Position numbers and translations under genes: made by a program
Notes under the pieces: model-generated
What the model was told of the DNA's origin: nothing
Seen by the model: only the letters and a program-made list of their open reading frames with translations
Databases searched by the model: none
Shown here: positions 8,801 to 19,970 of the stretch, one piece after another
How the letters are laid out: each line of letters begins with the position of its first letter
How positions within the stretch are numbered: position 1 is the first letter of the stretch
Assembly: GCA_024707325.1 (NCBI GenBank)
Contig: JANPZY010000001.1
Coordinates: 124,001 to 188,000 of the forward strand
Reading direction: 5' to 3'
Length of the DNA: 64,000 nucleotides
DNA from: Opitutus sp.
GTDB lineage: Bacteria; Verrucomicrobiota; Verrucomicrobiia; Opitutales; Opitutaceae

Positions 8801-10516
8801 TGTGCTCACCACGCGGCTGGGCGAAATTTTCCGCAGCACCGCATCTTCCGCCACGAACACGTTTCCGGTGCGATCGACCGCGATGCCATACATCTCCCCA
8901 AAACTCGCCTTGTCGGCGGCGCCGTCGTCGAAACCGTCGACGCCTTCCTGGCCCGCCCACGTCGTCACCTTTCCGTCCGGCGCAATGCGGCGCACGAGAC
9001 GATTGCCGCTGTCGGCGACAAAAACATTTCCGTCGAGGTCCACCGCGACGGCGCTCGGCGAAGAAAACGCCGCGTTGGCGCCCGAGCCGTTTGCAAAACC
9101 CGCGACGCCCTTCCCCGCCAGCGTGCTCACCGCGCCAGAACGCGAAATTTTCCGCACGAGATGATTACCCGTGTCGGCCACATACACATTGCCCGCCACA
9201 TCCGACGCCACCGAGCGCGGCTCGCGAAAACGCGCTTTCGCACCCGTGCCGTTCGCGTTGCCGGGCTCGCCGGCCGTGCCGGCAAACGTCGTCACCACGC
9301 CTTCCCGCGTGACCTTGCGGATCACGTGCGCCGTGGCGTCGGCGACGTAAACATTGTCCCAGTAATCCGGCGCGACCGCCACCGGTTCGTGAAACCTGGC
9401 CGCCGCTCCGGTCCCGTCGACCGTGCCGATGCTCGCGGAGCCGGCGATCGTCGTCACTGCCCCACCCACCGCGAAACGTCGCACTTGGTTGTTCGCCATC
9501 TCGACGACTGCGACGCTTCCGTCCGCCGCCCGCGCGAGTGCGGTCGGCTGACGCAACCGCGCCGCTCCGCCCACGCCGTTGATCGCACCAGGAGTTTCGA
9601 TTTTTCCCGCGACCGTCGTCACCACGCCGCCCGCGAGTTTGCGCAGCACGTGATTGCCAAAATCGGCGATCAACAGATCGCCGGCGCCATCGAACGCGAG
9701 CGCCGCCGGCCGCCGAAAACGCGCCACTGCCGCCGCGCCGTCGGCGCTGCCGGGTTCTTCCACCGCGCCCGCCACCGTCGTGACCACGCCCGAGGTTGAG
9801 ATTTTGCGGATCGTTTCGTTCTGCGTATCCGCCACATAGATACTCCCATCGTTCGCGATCGCGACGCCTTCGGGGAAATTGAAGCGCGCGTCCACCGCGT
9901 CTCCATCCGCGCTGCCGGTGTCCCACGCTAGCGCCGAGCCGGCGACCGTGGTGACCAGTCCCGTGGGCGACATGCGACGAATCGCCGCCGCGTCCGCGAT
10001 GTAGAGATTATCCTCGGCATCGATCGCCAGACCGGTCGGCAGCGTGAAACGCGCCGCCGTGCCCTGCCCGTCCACCTGATCCCACTCGTCCGCCATGCCG
10101 GCGACCGTCGTCACAGTGCCGTCGAGCGCGATCTTGCGAATCGTGGCGCTGAAGTAGTCGCTGACGAAAACCTCGCCCGCGCTGTTCACCGCGACACCCC
10201 ATGGCGACGTGAAGCGTGCGACATCACCCGGACCATCGTCCGAGCCCGGCACGCCCGGTCGGCCCGCGATCGTTGTCACCGCCCCGGCCGGTGTGATTTT
10301 GCGGATCGTGTAATTGTCCGTGTCCGCCACGTAGAGATTTCCCGCGGCATCGTAGGCCGCACCCGACGGATTGCGGAACTGCGCTGCGGCACCCGTGCCG
10401 TCTGCATCGCCCGCGGCGAGACCCGCGACCGTCTCGAACTTCCATGCCGGCGTCGCACCGACGGCCGCCACAACCCCCAGGAGAACGAAGAGACAAAGAT
10501 GCAGGAAATTTTTCAT
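5888..10516 (-). CDS. Giant secreted protein: NHL repeats, Ig-like and about 97-aa tandem repeats
   Basis: A 1542-residue protein starting with a signal peptide (MKNFLHLCLFVLLGVVAAVG); the ATG at complement 10514-10516 is chosen over a start 21 codons upstream for this reason. About eleven NHL-type beta-propeller repeats of the form NLYVADTDNYTIRKI...TTIAG fill residues 25-690. A jelly-roll-like segment follows (about 690-820), then an Ig-like domain, four tandem repeats opening with N(D/T)APTI and containing VLGGSGSKRT, a second Ig-like domain, and a C-terminal domain of about 100 residues ending VEIPIQR. The last three parts are shared with the RCC1-type protein at 11183-14923. It is probably exported and surface-associated; ligand unknown. 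There is no LPXTG or obvious PEP-CTERM end. Confidence 0.8.
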   Translation of the reverse strand: MKNFLHLCLFVLLGVVAAVGATPAWKFETVAGLAAGDADGTGAAAQFRNPSGAAYDAAGNLYVADTDNYTIRKITPAGAVTTIAGRPGVPGSDDGPGDVARFTSPWGVAVNSAGEVFVSDYFSATIRKIALDGTVTTVAGMADEWDQVDGQGTAARFTLPTGLAIDAEDNLYIADAAAIRRMSPTGLVTTVAGSALAWDTGSADGDAVDARFNFPEGVAIANDGSIYVADTQNETIRKISTSGVVTTVAGAVEEPGSADGAAAVARFRRPAALAFDGAGDLLIADFGNHVLRKLAGGVVTTVAGKIETPGAINGVGGAARLRQPTALARAADGSVAVVEMANNQVRRFAVGGAVTTIAGSASIGTVDGTGAAARFHEPVAVAPDYWDNVYVADATAHVIRKVTREGVVTTFAGTAGEPGNANGTGAKARFREPRSVASDVAGNVYVADTGNHLVRKISRSGAVSTLAGKGVAGFANGSGANAAFSSPSAVAVDLDGNVFVADSGNRLVRRIAPDGKVTTWAGQEGVDGFDDGAADKASFGEMYGIAVDRTGNVFVAEDAVLRKISPSRVVSTVTAGADLLWSPQQLSVGAAGDVYATSWSSHAIVRLSPDGDAEVVGGTEFVAGSADGVGVAAQFSGPAAAAIDGQGYLWVADTYNRTLRRGTPVAFTTMHGEPQGMMDRSTSLAQKFQLSRQSLVSEIILRLTREGSSGSLAVDLCIDVNGRPGASIARFTQVTAMSATQTADVVFAPEEEAPLLEPGSYWVVLPGSNEDDEQWQWWYLSELATGSGEGWSADNAALPIGGSDDLWQVYNGWPMMMSVVTPAPVEDAPVVVKTAAAGPTLAGNSAQFSIVAGGATAIHWQFSRDGVEWEDLSDGGHYSGTSTSTLTLTGVTTAMNGWKYRAVLLNSGGAAVSAPMGLSVAPPNTAPTIGTIADQTLDEDTPKTVSFTVSDAEQGSSGLTITRSSSNTTLLPTSGLVLGGSGSKRTLKITPAKNLSGTATVKLSVSDGKLTATRSFKVTVRAVNDAPTIGAIANLSLKEDTSSKAISFTIGDAETSASKLKLTRSSSNTKLIPTSGIVLGGSGSKRTVTIKPAKNQSGKATIKLTVSDGTLSASRSFTVTVKAVNDAPTISAIANQTIKEDKTKTISFTIGDAETSASKLKLTRSSSNKELIPTSGIVLGGSGSKRTVKIKPAKNQSGTATIKIKVSDGSLTATESFKVKVTAVNDAPTITKIADQTIAKNSRTAKLKFKIGDAETSTKKLKLTRSSSNTTLVPTSRIVLGGSGANRTVTVTPATNRTGSAKIKITVSDGKLSASTTFTVRVAVTAKAKSNVTTKSADAPKSSGTSGSSGSASLDRLAKVGNAVTLDAQVGGSTALFQWFRDDAPLARATSSKLKLSAVKLTDAGAYDAVAIERSGTKNGPTIELAVVDVSATAQSVGGGVVIVTQTLRVAGSADELVQELLLPAGWRYISGGMGGARLYPVPGDTGLLAWTWSQAPKDRVTLTYVLQAPTSASVPASLEGVLSLRPNPNLRRVRVEIPIQR

Positions 10517-10842
10517 GAAGAGACGCGATTTCACCCAACCCGCCGAAGCCGCGTGGGAGCCGCGGAAATTCACCTGCACGCAAATGAACTTGGGAAACGC
10601 GGACGCGACTTCGGTGCATCGTGTATCGGCTGCCGCACGCGCGAGCGCGCGAGGTGCAGATTTTTTTAACGAAACTCTTCGTGTCGCGGCGGAACCACCG
10701 GCCCGTTTTCAGGTAAACCCCGCAACTCCAGAGAAAGGTGAGTGTAATGAAATCGTGAATACACACGGACGCTACGTCCTCCCTGCGTCGTTGCGCCTGC
10801 TACCGCCAGAGCGCGCCCCCTTCCCTCCCAAGTCACTCCCTC

Positions 10843-10938
10843 TGTCATTCTGAGCGGAGCGAAGAATCCAGCTGGACTTTCGAAGCATGCAGCCGCTGCG
10901 AAGCGCACACTGGATTCTTCGCTCCGCTCAGAATGACA
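10843..10938. repeat. MITE-like inverted-repeat element, copy 2
   Basis: A 96-bp element whose terminal 28 bp are perfect inverted repeats beginning TGTCATTCTGAGCGGAGC. It is closely related to the copy at 1077-1193 and shares the internal GCGAAGCGCACACTGGAT. As in the first copy, it lies just beyond a 22-bp array when viewed from the upstream minus-strand gene. The rest of the 10517-11182 gap outside this element and array B shows no gene; it presumably contains the promoter of the NHL-type gene. Confidence 0.8.
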
Positions 10939-11033
10939 GAAGCTCACCTTCCGCTGCGCGTTACTCGTTTCGCCCCCAGTGTCCGCGATTTCCCTCTCCC
11001 GTGATCGATCTCGATCGTATGCGCCCCTCGTCG

Positions 11034-11182
11034 CGACCATGTCCGCACTGGGTCTCGACCGTGTCCGCACGTTGGCTCGACGCGGTGCGCACCTTGGCTC
11101 GACCCGGTCCGAACAATGGCGCGGCCCGGTGCGCCCTCAGGCGCGAACCGGGCCGGACATGGGCTCGACTGAGGCGCCGCGC
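11034..11182. repeat. 22-bp tandem repeat array B, 3' of RCC1-type gene
   Basis: Units start at 11034, 11056, 11078, 11100, 11122, 11144 and 11166 in exact 22-bp register. The best match is 11078, which begins CGACGCGGTGCGCAC and ends TTGGCT. The stop codon of the RCC1-type gene (TAA, complement 11183-11185) lies in the last unit. Orientation relative to the upstream gene is the same as in arrays A, C, D and E. Confidence 0.85.
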
Positions 11183-14100
11183 TTACTTCAGCGGGATCTC
11201 AACCAGCAGCTGTTTTTCGCCGCCGGGCTGTTGGGCGCGGAGCACGCCCTCGAGCTTCGCGGGCAGCACCGTGCCAGCGGGGAGGCGCAGCGTGTAAGTC
11301 AGCGTCAGCGGTTTTTGCGGCGGCTTCTTCCACGACCACGCGAGGAGTTTCTTGTCACCGGATTTCGGATACGTGGCGTCCTTCAGCGCGGTGCCTTCCT
11401 TGTAGCTCCAGCCGGTCGGCAACAGGAGTTCGAGCGTGAGATCGGACGCGTCGCCCGCCACTGCGAGCTTTTGCGTGATCGTGATCGTCTTTCCACTGCT
11501 GCCGGCACGTGCCGAGGCGGAGAGATCGACCACGGCGACTTCCGCCGTGCGGCTCGTGGTCGTGCCGCTGCGGCCGGCGAGGACGGCGTCGTAGCCGCCG
11601 ACGTCGGTGAGTTTGATCTTCGAGAGTTTCAGCTTCGAGGCGGTCGCGCCCTCGACGGGCTGGTCGTCGCGGAACCACTGCACGGCCGCCGAGGAGTCGC
11701 TGGTGCGCACTTCAAGCGTCAGGTCGTCCCCGACTTTCACAAAGCGATCTTCCACTTGCTGCGTGATGATCGGCCCGGCCGAGGCCACGGCCTTCGTCTT
11801 GCTGGCGGCCTGCACCTTCACTTTGAACTTCATGCTCTTCTTCTTTTTGCCGTCGCTGACGGTGAGCGTGATCGTCGCCGTGCCCGTTTGGTCTTTGGCC
11901 GGCGTGATCTTCACCGTGCGATTCTTGCTGCTGCCGGCGAGCTTGATGCCCGAAGTCGGGATCAGCTTCTTGTTGGAACTCTTGCGCGTGACTTTGAGTT
12001 TCTTCGACGAGGTCTCCACGTCGCTCACCTTGAACTTCAGCTTCTTGGTGCTGCTGTTCGCGGTGATCGTCTGATTCGCAATCTTCGAGATCGTCGGTGT
12101 GTCGTTCACCGCCTTGAAATTCACTTTGAAGGTCAGCTTCTTCGATTTGCTGCCATCGCTGACCGTCACGGTGATTTTGACGGTGCCGTTTTTGTTCTTC
12201 GCCGGTTTGATCGAAAGCGTGCGTTTCGAGCCGGTGCCGCTGAGCTTCAGGCCGGATTTGGGCACGAGCTTGGTGTTGGAACTCTTGACCGTGACCTTGA
12301 GCTTTTTGGTGGAGGTCTCGACGTCGCCAATCGTGAACGTGACTTTCTTCGTCTTATCCTCAGTCGCCGACTGAGTCTTGATCTTCGAGATCGTCGGCGT
12401 GTCGTTGACCGACTTCACGGTTACGGTGAAAGAGCGCGTCGCCGTGCTCACGCCGTCGGTGACCGTGAGCGTGATCGTGGCGGTGCCGTGTTTGTTTTTC
12501 GCCGGCGTGATCTTCACGGTGCGCTTCGCGCCGGAGCCACCGAGCACGATGCCCGCGGCGGGAACAACGCTCGTGTTGGAGCTTTTGGCGGTGATCGTGA
12601 GCTTGCTGGTGGACGTCTCCGCGTCGGCGATCGTGAAGGGAATCGCCGCGGTCGATTTGTCCTCGGAAATACTCTGCGCGGCGATCGCGCTGATCGTGGG
12701 CGTGGCGTTGACGGTGATCTTCACCGTGGAACTGGTGACCGTGCCGGCAGCATTGACGGCTTCGAGGCGGTAGCTGCCGGTTTGCGCGGTGACCGAATAG
12801 GGCAGCACGAGCGTGGGATTGCGCGCCCAAGCGATGGGTTGGCCGTCCTTATACCATTGATACGCGATCGGCTGCGTGCCGGTTACGGTGGCGGAAAGCG
12901 TGTGCGCTTTTCCCGGGACCACGATCGCGGCCACCGGCTGCTTGGAAATCTTCGGCGCCGTGCCGTGACCGGGCGTCTGCAAATACACGGCCCAACCATT
13001 CGCCGAGCCGGATACGTCGAGCACGCCGCCGGCGACTTCCCGCGCGCTGCCGAGCGTGCCGTTGACGCCTTCGCGGTAACGAAGAATCCCATCCGATCGC
13101 AGATAAAGCGTGCCCTCACCCGTGCCCGCAAATGCGGTCGGCGCAGCGTCGACGAGCGCGGCCGGGCCCGTGGAATTGTGCCAGCCATCGCCGCGCGTCC
13201 AGAGTTCGTTGTTGGTTTTCTGAATGAGCTGCTGGCCCGTGTTCGCGAACGCGGCCTTCACACCGGTCTCGAGTTGCACGGGGGCCGTAACGGCGTTGGC
13301 GACGGTCGCGCCCGGAAGAAGTCCGGCAGCGGTCGAACCCATGCCCCACAAGGTATCGTCGCTGCGCACGAAGAGCAGATGATTCGCCGCCGCGGAAACG
13401 GCGACGACCTGCTCCGCGATTTTCACGTCGGCAGTGCCGGCGCCGAACTCGATCTTGCCGGCGGTTTTTCCATTTCCCCACAGGGTGCCGTCGCTTTTCA
13501 GGAAAACATAATAGCCGATGCCCGCGCCCGCCGAGACGACGTCGGAAGCGAGCTGCGTGGCGGTGTCGTTGGCGGCGAGGCGCCATAGCGTGCCGTCGCT
13601 TTTGAGGAAGAGATGGATGCCTGCGTTGCTCGCGACCCACGCGCGCGTGACGTCACTGACGTTCGCAACTTTAGTCACCGCCGCGCCCTTCTGCCGCCAG
13701 AGCGTGCCGTCGCTTTTGACGAGAAGATTGGCGTGCTCGGCCGCCGTGCCGGCAGAAATCACGTCGTCCGCGAGCGTCGGCAGAGTCGGCGTCTGTTGGG
13801 CATCGCCGAGCTGTCCGTAGTAATTAAGGCCCGCGCCATACATCACGCCTTTCGTCGTGACGTAGAGCGTGAACTGGCTCGTCGCGACTTCGGCGACGCC
13901 GGTGGTGATCTTCGCGGGCGTGTTGCGGATCTGGTTGAAATTGGGCTCCGCGAGCGCGCCATCCACATCGGTGCCCATGCCCCACAGGGAGCCATCTTTC
14001 TTGATGAACAAACTCTGCCCCGCGCCCGCATCTGCGCGCACGACATCGGTGGCGACCTGCACCGGCGTGGTGCGCACGGAATACGAACCGTCGCCGAGCT

Positions 14101-14923
14101 GCCCCGTTTCGTTGCCGCCCATCGCCCAGAGCGTGCCGTCCGTTTTCACGAACAATCCATGGCGCATGCCGCACGAAACGGACGCGACACCCGTCGCGAC
14201 TTGCGCCGGCGTGCTGCGATTGGTGCGCGTGCCGTCGCCGAGCTGGCCGACGAAGTTTTCGCCGGTCGACCAGAGCGTGCCATCGCTCTTCAGGAAGTAG
14301 GTGAAATTGGAGTTGGGTCCTGTCGCGATCCCGACCACGTCGTCGGCGATCTTCACCGGCGAAGGCCGGTTCGTCTTTGTGCCGTCGCCGAGCTGGCCGA
14401 CCAAATTTCCGCCGACGCCCCAGAGCGTCTTGTCGGTTTTGATGAACAAGGTGTGCGTCATGCCCGCGCTCACGTCGGTGACGTCGGTCGCCACCTGCAC
14501 CGGAGTGGAGCGCGAAGTGGTCGTGCCGTCGCCAAGCTGGCCGACGTGGTTGGCGCCCATCGCCCAGAGCGTGCCGTCGGTTTTCACGAACATCGTGTGC
14601 TCCATGCCGGCGGAAACTTTGGCCACCTGGGTCGCCACCTTGACGGGCTTGGTGCGCGTAACCGTCGTGCCGTCGCCGAGGCGACCATGCTCGTTGAAAC
14701 CCATCGTCCACAACGTGCCGTCGGTTTTGATAAATGCCGAATGCGCCACGCCCGTCGCGACGAGTTTGACCGAACCCGCGATCGGTTTCGGTTCATGCAA
14801 ATTCACCAGAAAACCGGACCCGCCGAACGGCTGCGCCAGTCCCGGAGTGTCAGCCGAGAACCCGCGAGACGCGGAGAAAAGAAGCGCAACAGCACATGCC
14901 AGATGCAGCCCATTCGTGCGCAT
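11183..14923 (-). CDS. Giant secreted protein: RCC1-type propeller repeats, Ig-like and about 97-aa tandem repeats
   Basis: A 1246-residue protein with signal peptide MRTNGLHLACAVALLFSASR. Residues about 45-650 hold many RCC1-like blades of the form FIKTDGTLWTMGFNEHGRLG, some divergent (FLKSDGTLW only). Next come an Ig-like domain (YQWYKDGQPI), three tandem repeats starting N(A/D)TPTIS with AGIVLGGSGAKRTVKITPA-type cores, a further Ig-like domain (VQWFRDDQPV), and a C-terminal domain of about 100 residues ending LLVEIPLK. The repeats and C-terminus are paralogous to those of the NHL-type protein downstream, while the propellers differ. It is probably exported. Its binding partner cannot be inferred. 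It has its own 3' array, so it is probably a separate transcript. Confidence 0.8.
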   Translation of the reverse strand: MRTNGLHLACAVALLFSASRGFSADTPGLAQPFGGSGFLVNLHEPKPIAGSVKLVATGVAHSAFIKTDGTLWTMGFNEHGRLGDGTTVTRTKPVKVATQVAKVSAGMEHTMFVKTDGTLWAMGANHVGQLGDGTTTSRSTPVQVATDVTDVSAGMTHTLFIKTDKTLWGVGGNLVGQLGDGTKTNRPSPVKIADDVVGIATGPNSNFTYFLKSDGTLWSTGENFVGQLGDGTRTNRSTPAQVATGVASVSCGMRHGLFVKTDGTLWAMGGNETGQLGDGSYSVRTTPVQVATDVVRADAGAGQSLFIKKDGSLWGMGTDVDGALAEPNFNQIRNTPAKITTGVAEVATSQFTLYVTTKGVMYGAGLNYYGQLGDAQQTPTLPTLADDVISAGTAAEHANLLVKSDGTLWRQKGAAVTKVANVSDVTRAWVASNAGIHLFLKSDGTLWRLAANDTATQLASDVVSAGAGIGYYVFLKSDGTLWGNGKTAGKIEFGAGTADVKIAEQVVAVSAAANHLLFVRSDDTLWGMGSTAAGLLPGATVANAVTAPVQLETGVKAAFANTGQQLIQKTNNELWTRGDGWHNSTGPAALVDAAPTAFAGTGEGTLYLRSDGILRYREGVNGTLGSAREVAGGVLDVSGSANGWAVYLQTPGHGTAPKISKQPVAAIVVPGKAHTLSATVTGTQPIAYQWYKDGQPIAWARNPTLVLPYSVTAQTGSYRLEAVNAAGTVTSSTVKITVNATPTISAIAAQSISEDKSTAAIPFTIADAETSTSKLTITAKSSNTSVVPAAGIVLGGSGAKRTVKITPAKNKHGTATITLTVTDGVSTATRSFTVTVKSVNDTPTISKIKTQSATEDKTKKVTFTIGDVETSTKKLKVTVKSSNTKLVPKSGLKLSGTGSKRTLSIKPAKNKNGTVKITVTVSDGSKSKKLTFKVNFKAVNDTPTISKIANQTITANSSTKKLKFKVSDVETSSKKLKVTRKSSNKKLIPTSGIKLAGSSKNRTVKITPAKDQTGTATITLTVSDGKKKKSMKFKVKVQAASKTKAVASAGPIITQQVEDRFVKVGDDLTLEVRTSDSSAAVQWFRDDQPVEGATASKLKLSKIKLTDVGGYDAVLAGRSGTTTSRTAEVAVVDLSASARAGSSGKTITITQKLAVAGDASDLTLELLLPTGWSYKEGTALKDATYPKSGDKKLLAWSWKKPPQKPLTLTYTLRLPAGTVLPAKLEGVLRAQQPGGEKQLLVEIPLK

Positions 14924-15089
14924 CCGGCCCAGCGGGGGTAGCTTTGAAGATCATTTGGCCCCCACGGACAGCACTCGCGCCGGAGTGCGTCCCCGCACCC
15001 GCCGCTCAGCGCCCTGATCCCGCCATCGGGGCGCCCCTTATGCTTTCCTTGGGATGTGCAGATGGCCCAAATCACTGGGCACCAAGGTT

Positions 15090-15221
15090 CGGCCATGTCC
15101 GGACCTTGGCTCGACCCGGTGCGCACCTCGTAGCGACCCCGTCCGCACATTGTCCCGACCCGGGGAGGACCCTGGCTCGACGCAGTGCGCGCTGCGGTGC
15201 GCCGCAGGCCGAACCATGGCA
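15090..15221. repeat. 22-bp tandem repeat array C
   Basis: Units start at 15090, 15112, 15134, 15156, 15178 and 15200; the clearest (15112) begins CGACCCGGTGCGCAC. It lies about 120 bp beyond the nth stop and upstream of the RCC1-type gene. The remainder of the 14924-15340 gap has no recognisable gene; a small inverted repeat (GCCC...GGGC near 15064-15080) is visible just before the array. Confidence 0.75.
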
Positions 15222-15340
15222 CCACTCGATCCGGAGTCCGTGTCAGCACGCTCACCCGGCCTCCCCCTCCTCCGGCGTTTCCGCGATGTCCTCCTCTTCC
15301 GGGCGTCCGTGTTTGGTAATTGAGCCGCAGGCGACGCGAC

Positions 15341-16021
15341 TCAGCCGCGGGTTTTCACAGCGCGTTTGCGTTCAGGAAACAATGTGCGGCAAATCTCGCA
15401 CACGGTGCCGTCGCAGCCGCGCGCGGAACAGTGTTCGCGTCCGTAGTAAATGATGCGCAGGTGAAGTGCGTTCCAATGCTCGCGCGGGAAGAGTTTTTCA
15501 GGTCGGCCTCGGTCTGCTCGACGCTGCGGCCGTTGGTGAGCTTCCAGCGCTGTGCGAGACGGTGGATGTGCGTGTCGACGGGAAACGCCGGCACGCCGAA
15601 CGCCTGGCTCATCACGACGCTCGCGGTCTTGTGGCCGACGCCGGGCAACTCCTCGAGTTCCTCGAACGTGCGCGGCACTTGTCCGCCGTGTTTTTCGACC
15701 AGAATGCGCGAGAGGCCGGCGATCGCTTTCGATTTCGCGGGGGAGAGTCCGACCGGACGGATGATACGCTGAATCTCCTCAACCGGCACGTGCATCATTT
15801 TCTCGGGCGTGTCGGCGAGCGCGAAAGAGTTCGGGAGTGGCTTTGTTGACGGATTTATCCGTGGTGTGGGCCGAAAGCAGCACCGCCACGAGCAGCGTAA
15901 ACGCGTCCTTGTGGTCGAGCGGGATCGCGGGCGCGGGATAAAGTTCGGCGAGCCGCCGATCGATATACGCGGCGCGCTCGACACGCGTGCAGAACGGTTT
16001 GGGAGAGTTGGCTGAGTCCAC
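15341..16021 (-). CDS. nth: Endonuclease III, interrupted by two single-base frameshifts
   Basis: A complete endonuclease III can be read only by changing frame twice. The N-terminus from GTG at 16021 reads [14 protein letters not shown]...[19 protein letters not shown]. An extra T near 15836 shifts the frame, after which [14 protein letters not shown], the HhH motif [12 protein letters not shown] (catalytic Lys) and VDTHIHRL (catalytic Asp) follow. A missing A in a short A run near 15510 restores the frame for [17 protein letters not shown], a four-cysteine cluster likely to hold the 4Fe-4S centre, ending at TGA 15341-15343. The enzyme removes oxidised pyrimidines and nicks abasic sites. The shifts sit at homopolymers and the motifs are intact, so sequence error is more likely than decay. 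Confidence 0.85.
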
Positions 16022-16137
16022 CGGAAGGCCAAACGGAGAGAGCTTCGGGCGTGGTTCTCAACCGCAAATGCGTGCGCGGCCAAATCGCCATTGCACGGCG
16101 CGCAGGCGCACCGCTACGGTGGGCCAAAATCCTCCTC

Positions 16138-19044
<2,907 letters not shown>

Positions 19045-19099
19045 GGTCATCGGCGGGCCGGCTGGATTCGCCCGAAGCGCAAGCGTTTTGTGCCCCTCC

Positions 19100-19124
19100 A
19101 GCCCCGCCATCCGCGGGGCTTTTT
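19100..19124 (+). terminator. Intrinsic terminator of gcvP
   Basis: AGCCCCGC and GCGGGGCT form an 8-bp stem with loop CATCC, followed by TTTT, 55 nt after the gcvP stop. This is a clear rho-independent terminator. Confidence 0.9.
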
Positions 19125-19247
19125 ACGGCCCCTTTCGTCGAGGCGTGGCCTCAGCCCGACGATCCGTGCCGCCTGGTTCGGCCAACCGTCGCGCTGCTAT
19201 CCGAGCCCCACTCGCCGAGAAACGTTTCCCATTCTTTTCAGAATCTT

Positions 19248-19601
19248 TCATGGCGCTGTTCCCAACTCGGCAAGTATCCGGTCAGCGACCTCGAGCAAAA
19301 CTGGCCCGTCATTTTGCACCGCATCCCAAAGCACCTCGTGTTCGATGACATCGTAGCCGTGGGCCAAACGATCGCGCGTTCCCGCGATTTCCTTCCACGG
19401 CACTTGCGGGCAACGATCGCGCAGATCGGGTGGTAGCCTTTTCACCGCTTCGCCAATTATCTCCAAAAAGCGCTCGAGTGCGGCCGTGGCCTGCCAATCA
19501 ATCAACAACAGCTCGAGGGTTTTGCCCGCGCAAATTTCCTGTGCACGAGCAGCAGCTTCGCGCATCTGCCGCAAAGTAGCGCGCGGATCACGGACACTCA
19601 T
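19248..19601 (-). CDS. HepT-like toxin / RNase (DUF86), type VII TA
   Basis: A 117-residue helical protein of the HepT (DUF86) family. The hallmark RX4HXY is seen as RDRLAHGY, and EIIGEAVKRLPP is typical. Members are HEPN-fold RNases or toxins neutralised by MntA through polyadenylylation of the tyrosine in this motif. The gene overlaps the upstream mntA-like gene by 14 nt, so they form one transcript. It lies between gcvP and a type III restriction-modification system, a defence-rich context. Toxin activity is inferred from the family. Confidence 0.85.
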   Translation of the reverse strand: MSVRDPRATLRQMREAAARAQEICAGKTLELLLIDWQATAALERFLEIIGEAVKRLPPDLRDRCPQVPWKEIAGTRDRLAHGYDVIEHEVLWDAVQNDGPVLLEVADRILAELGTAP

Positions 19602-19899
19602 AGATCGTGAGCGCCTCGCGCCGGATCGCGGTATCGAAGTGAGGGCTGAGCCGAGAAAAGAAATCCACCCTACATCCCAAAATCTCGGTCAACTGATCGC
19701 CGTAGCCGAAATAGCGGAATCCCAGCCCGCGCAACGCCCCGGGCTCGAACTCCGCCAATACATCCACATCGCTGCGCTCGGGATCAAAATCATCACGCAA
19801 CACGGAGCCGAACAAACTCAGCTTGCGAATCCCCCGAGCACGGCAGAACTCCGCGACTTTCTCGCGATCGATCCGAATCGGCAGCTCGGTGATGCTCAT
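19588..19899 (-). CDS. MntA-like minimal nucleotidyltransferase antitoxin
   Basis: A 103-residue nucleotidyltransferase with the signature GSVLRDDFDPERSDVDVL, a GS followed 11 residues later by DVD, close to the GSX10DXD pattern of MntA antitoxins (one residue longer). The downstream HepT-like gene overlaps its end. In characterised pairs the antitoxin transfers AMP to the HepT tyrosine. The operon order antitoxin then toxin matches that family. Start at complement 19897-19899. The 71 nt to the res stop contain no gene. Confidence 0.85.
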   Translation of the reverse strand: MSITELPIRIDREKVAEFCRARGIRKLSLFGSVLRDDFDPERSDVDVLAEFEPGALRGLGFRYFGYGDQLTEILGCRVDFFSRLSPHFDTAIRREALTIYECP

Positions 19900-19970
19900 G
19901 CCGCCAACCTATCTGCCTGCCCGCTTCCCGCAAGCTTGGAGCCTTCCAGTAGCTTTCCAAAGGCCCACCG

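Noticed and set aside
10979..13588. 869-codon open frame on the plus strand
   Set aside because: It lies antisense to the RCC1-type gene and is Arg/Gly/Ala-rich with no domain; it is a high-GC shadow frame.
15341..16021. nth as a decayed pseudogene
   Set aside because: Only two single-base indels at homopolymers, with all catalytic residues intact; error is the simpler explanation.
16022..16137. Glycine riboswitch before gcvP
   Set aside because: A GGAGAG-like word occurs, but the paired aptamer structure and conserved downstream core cannot be found.
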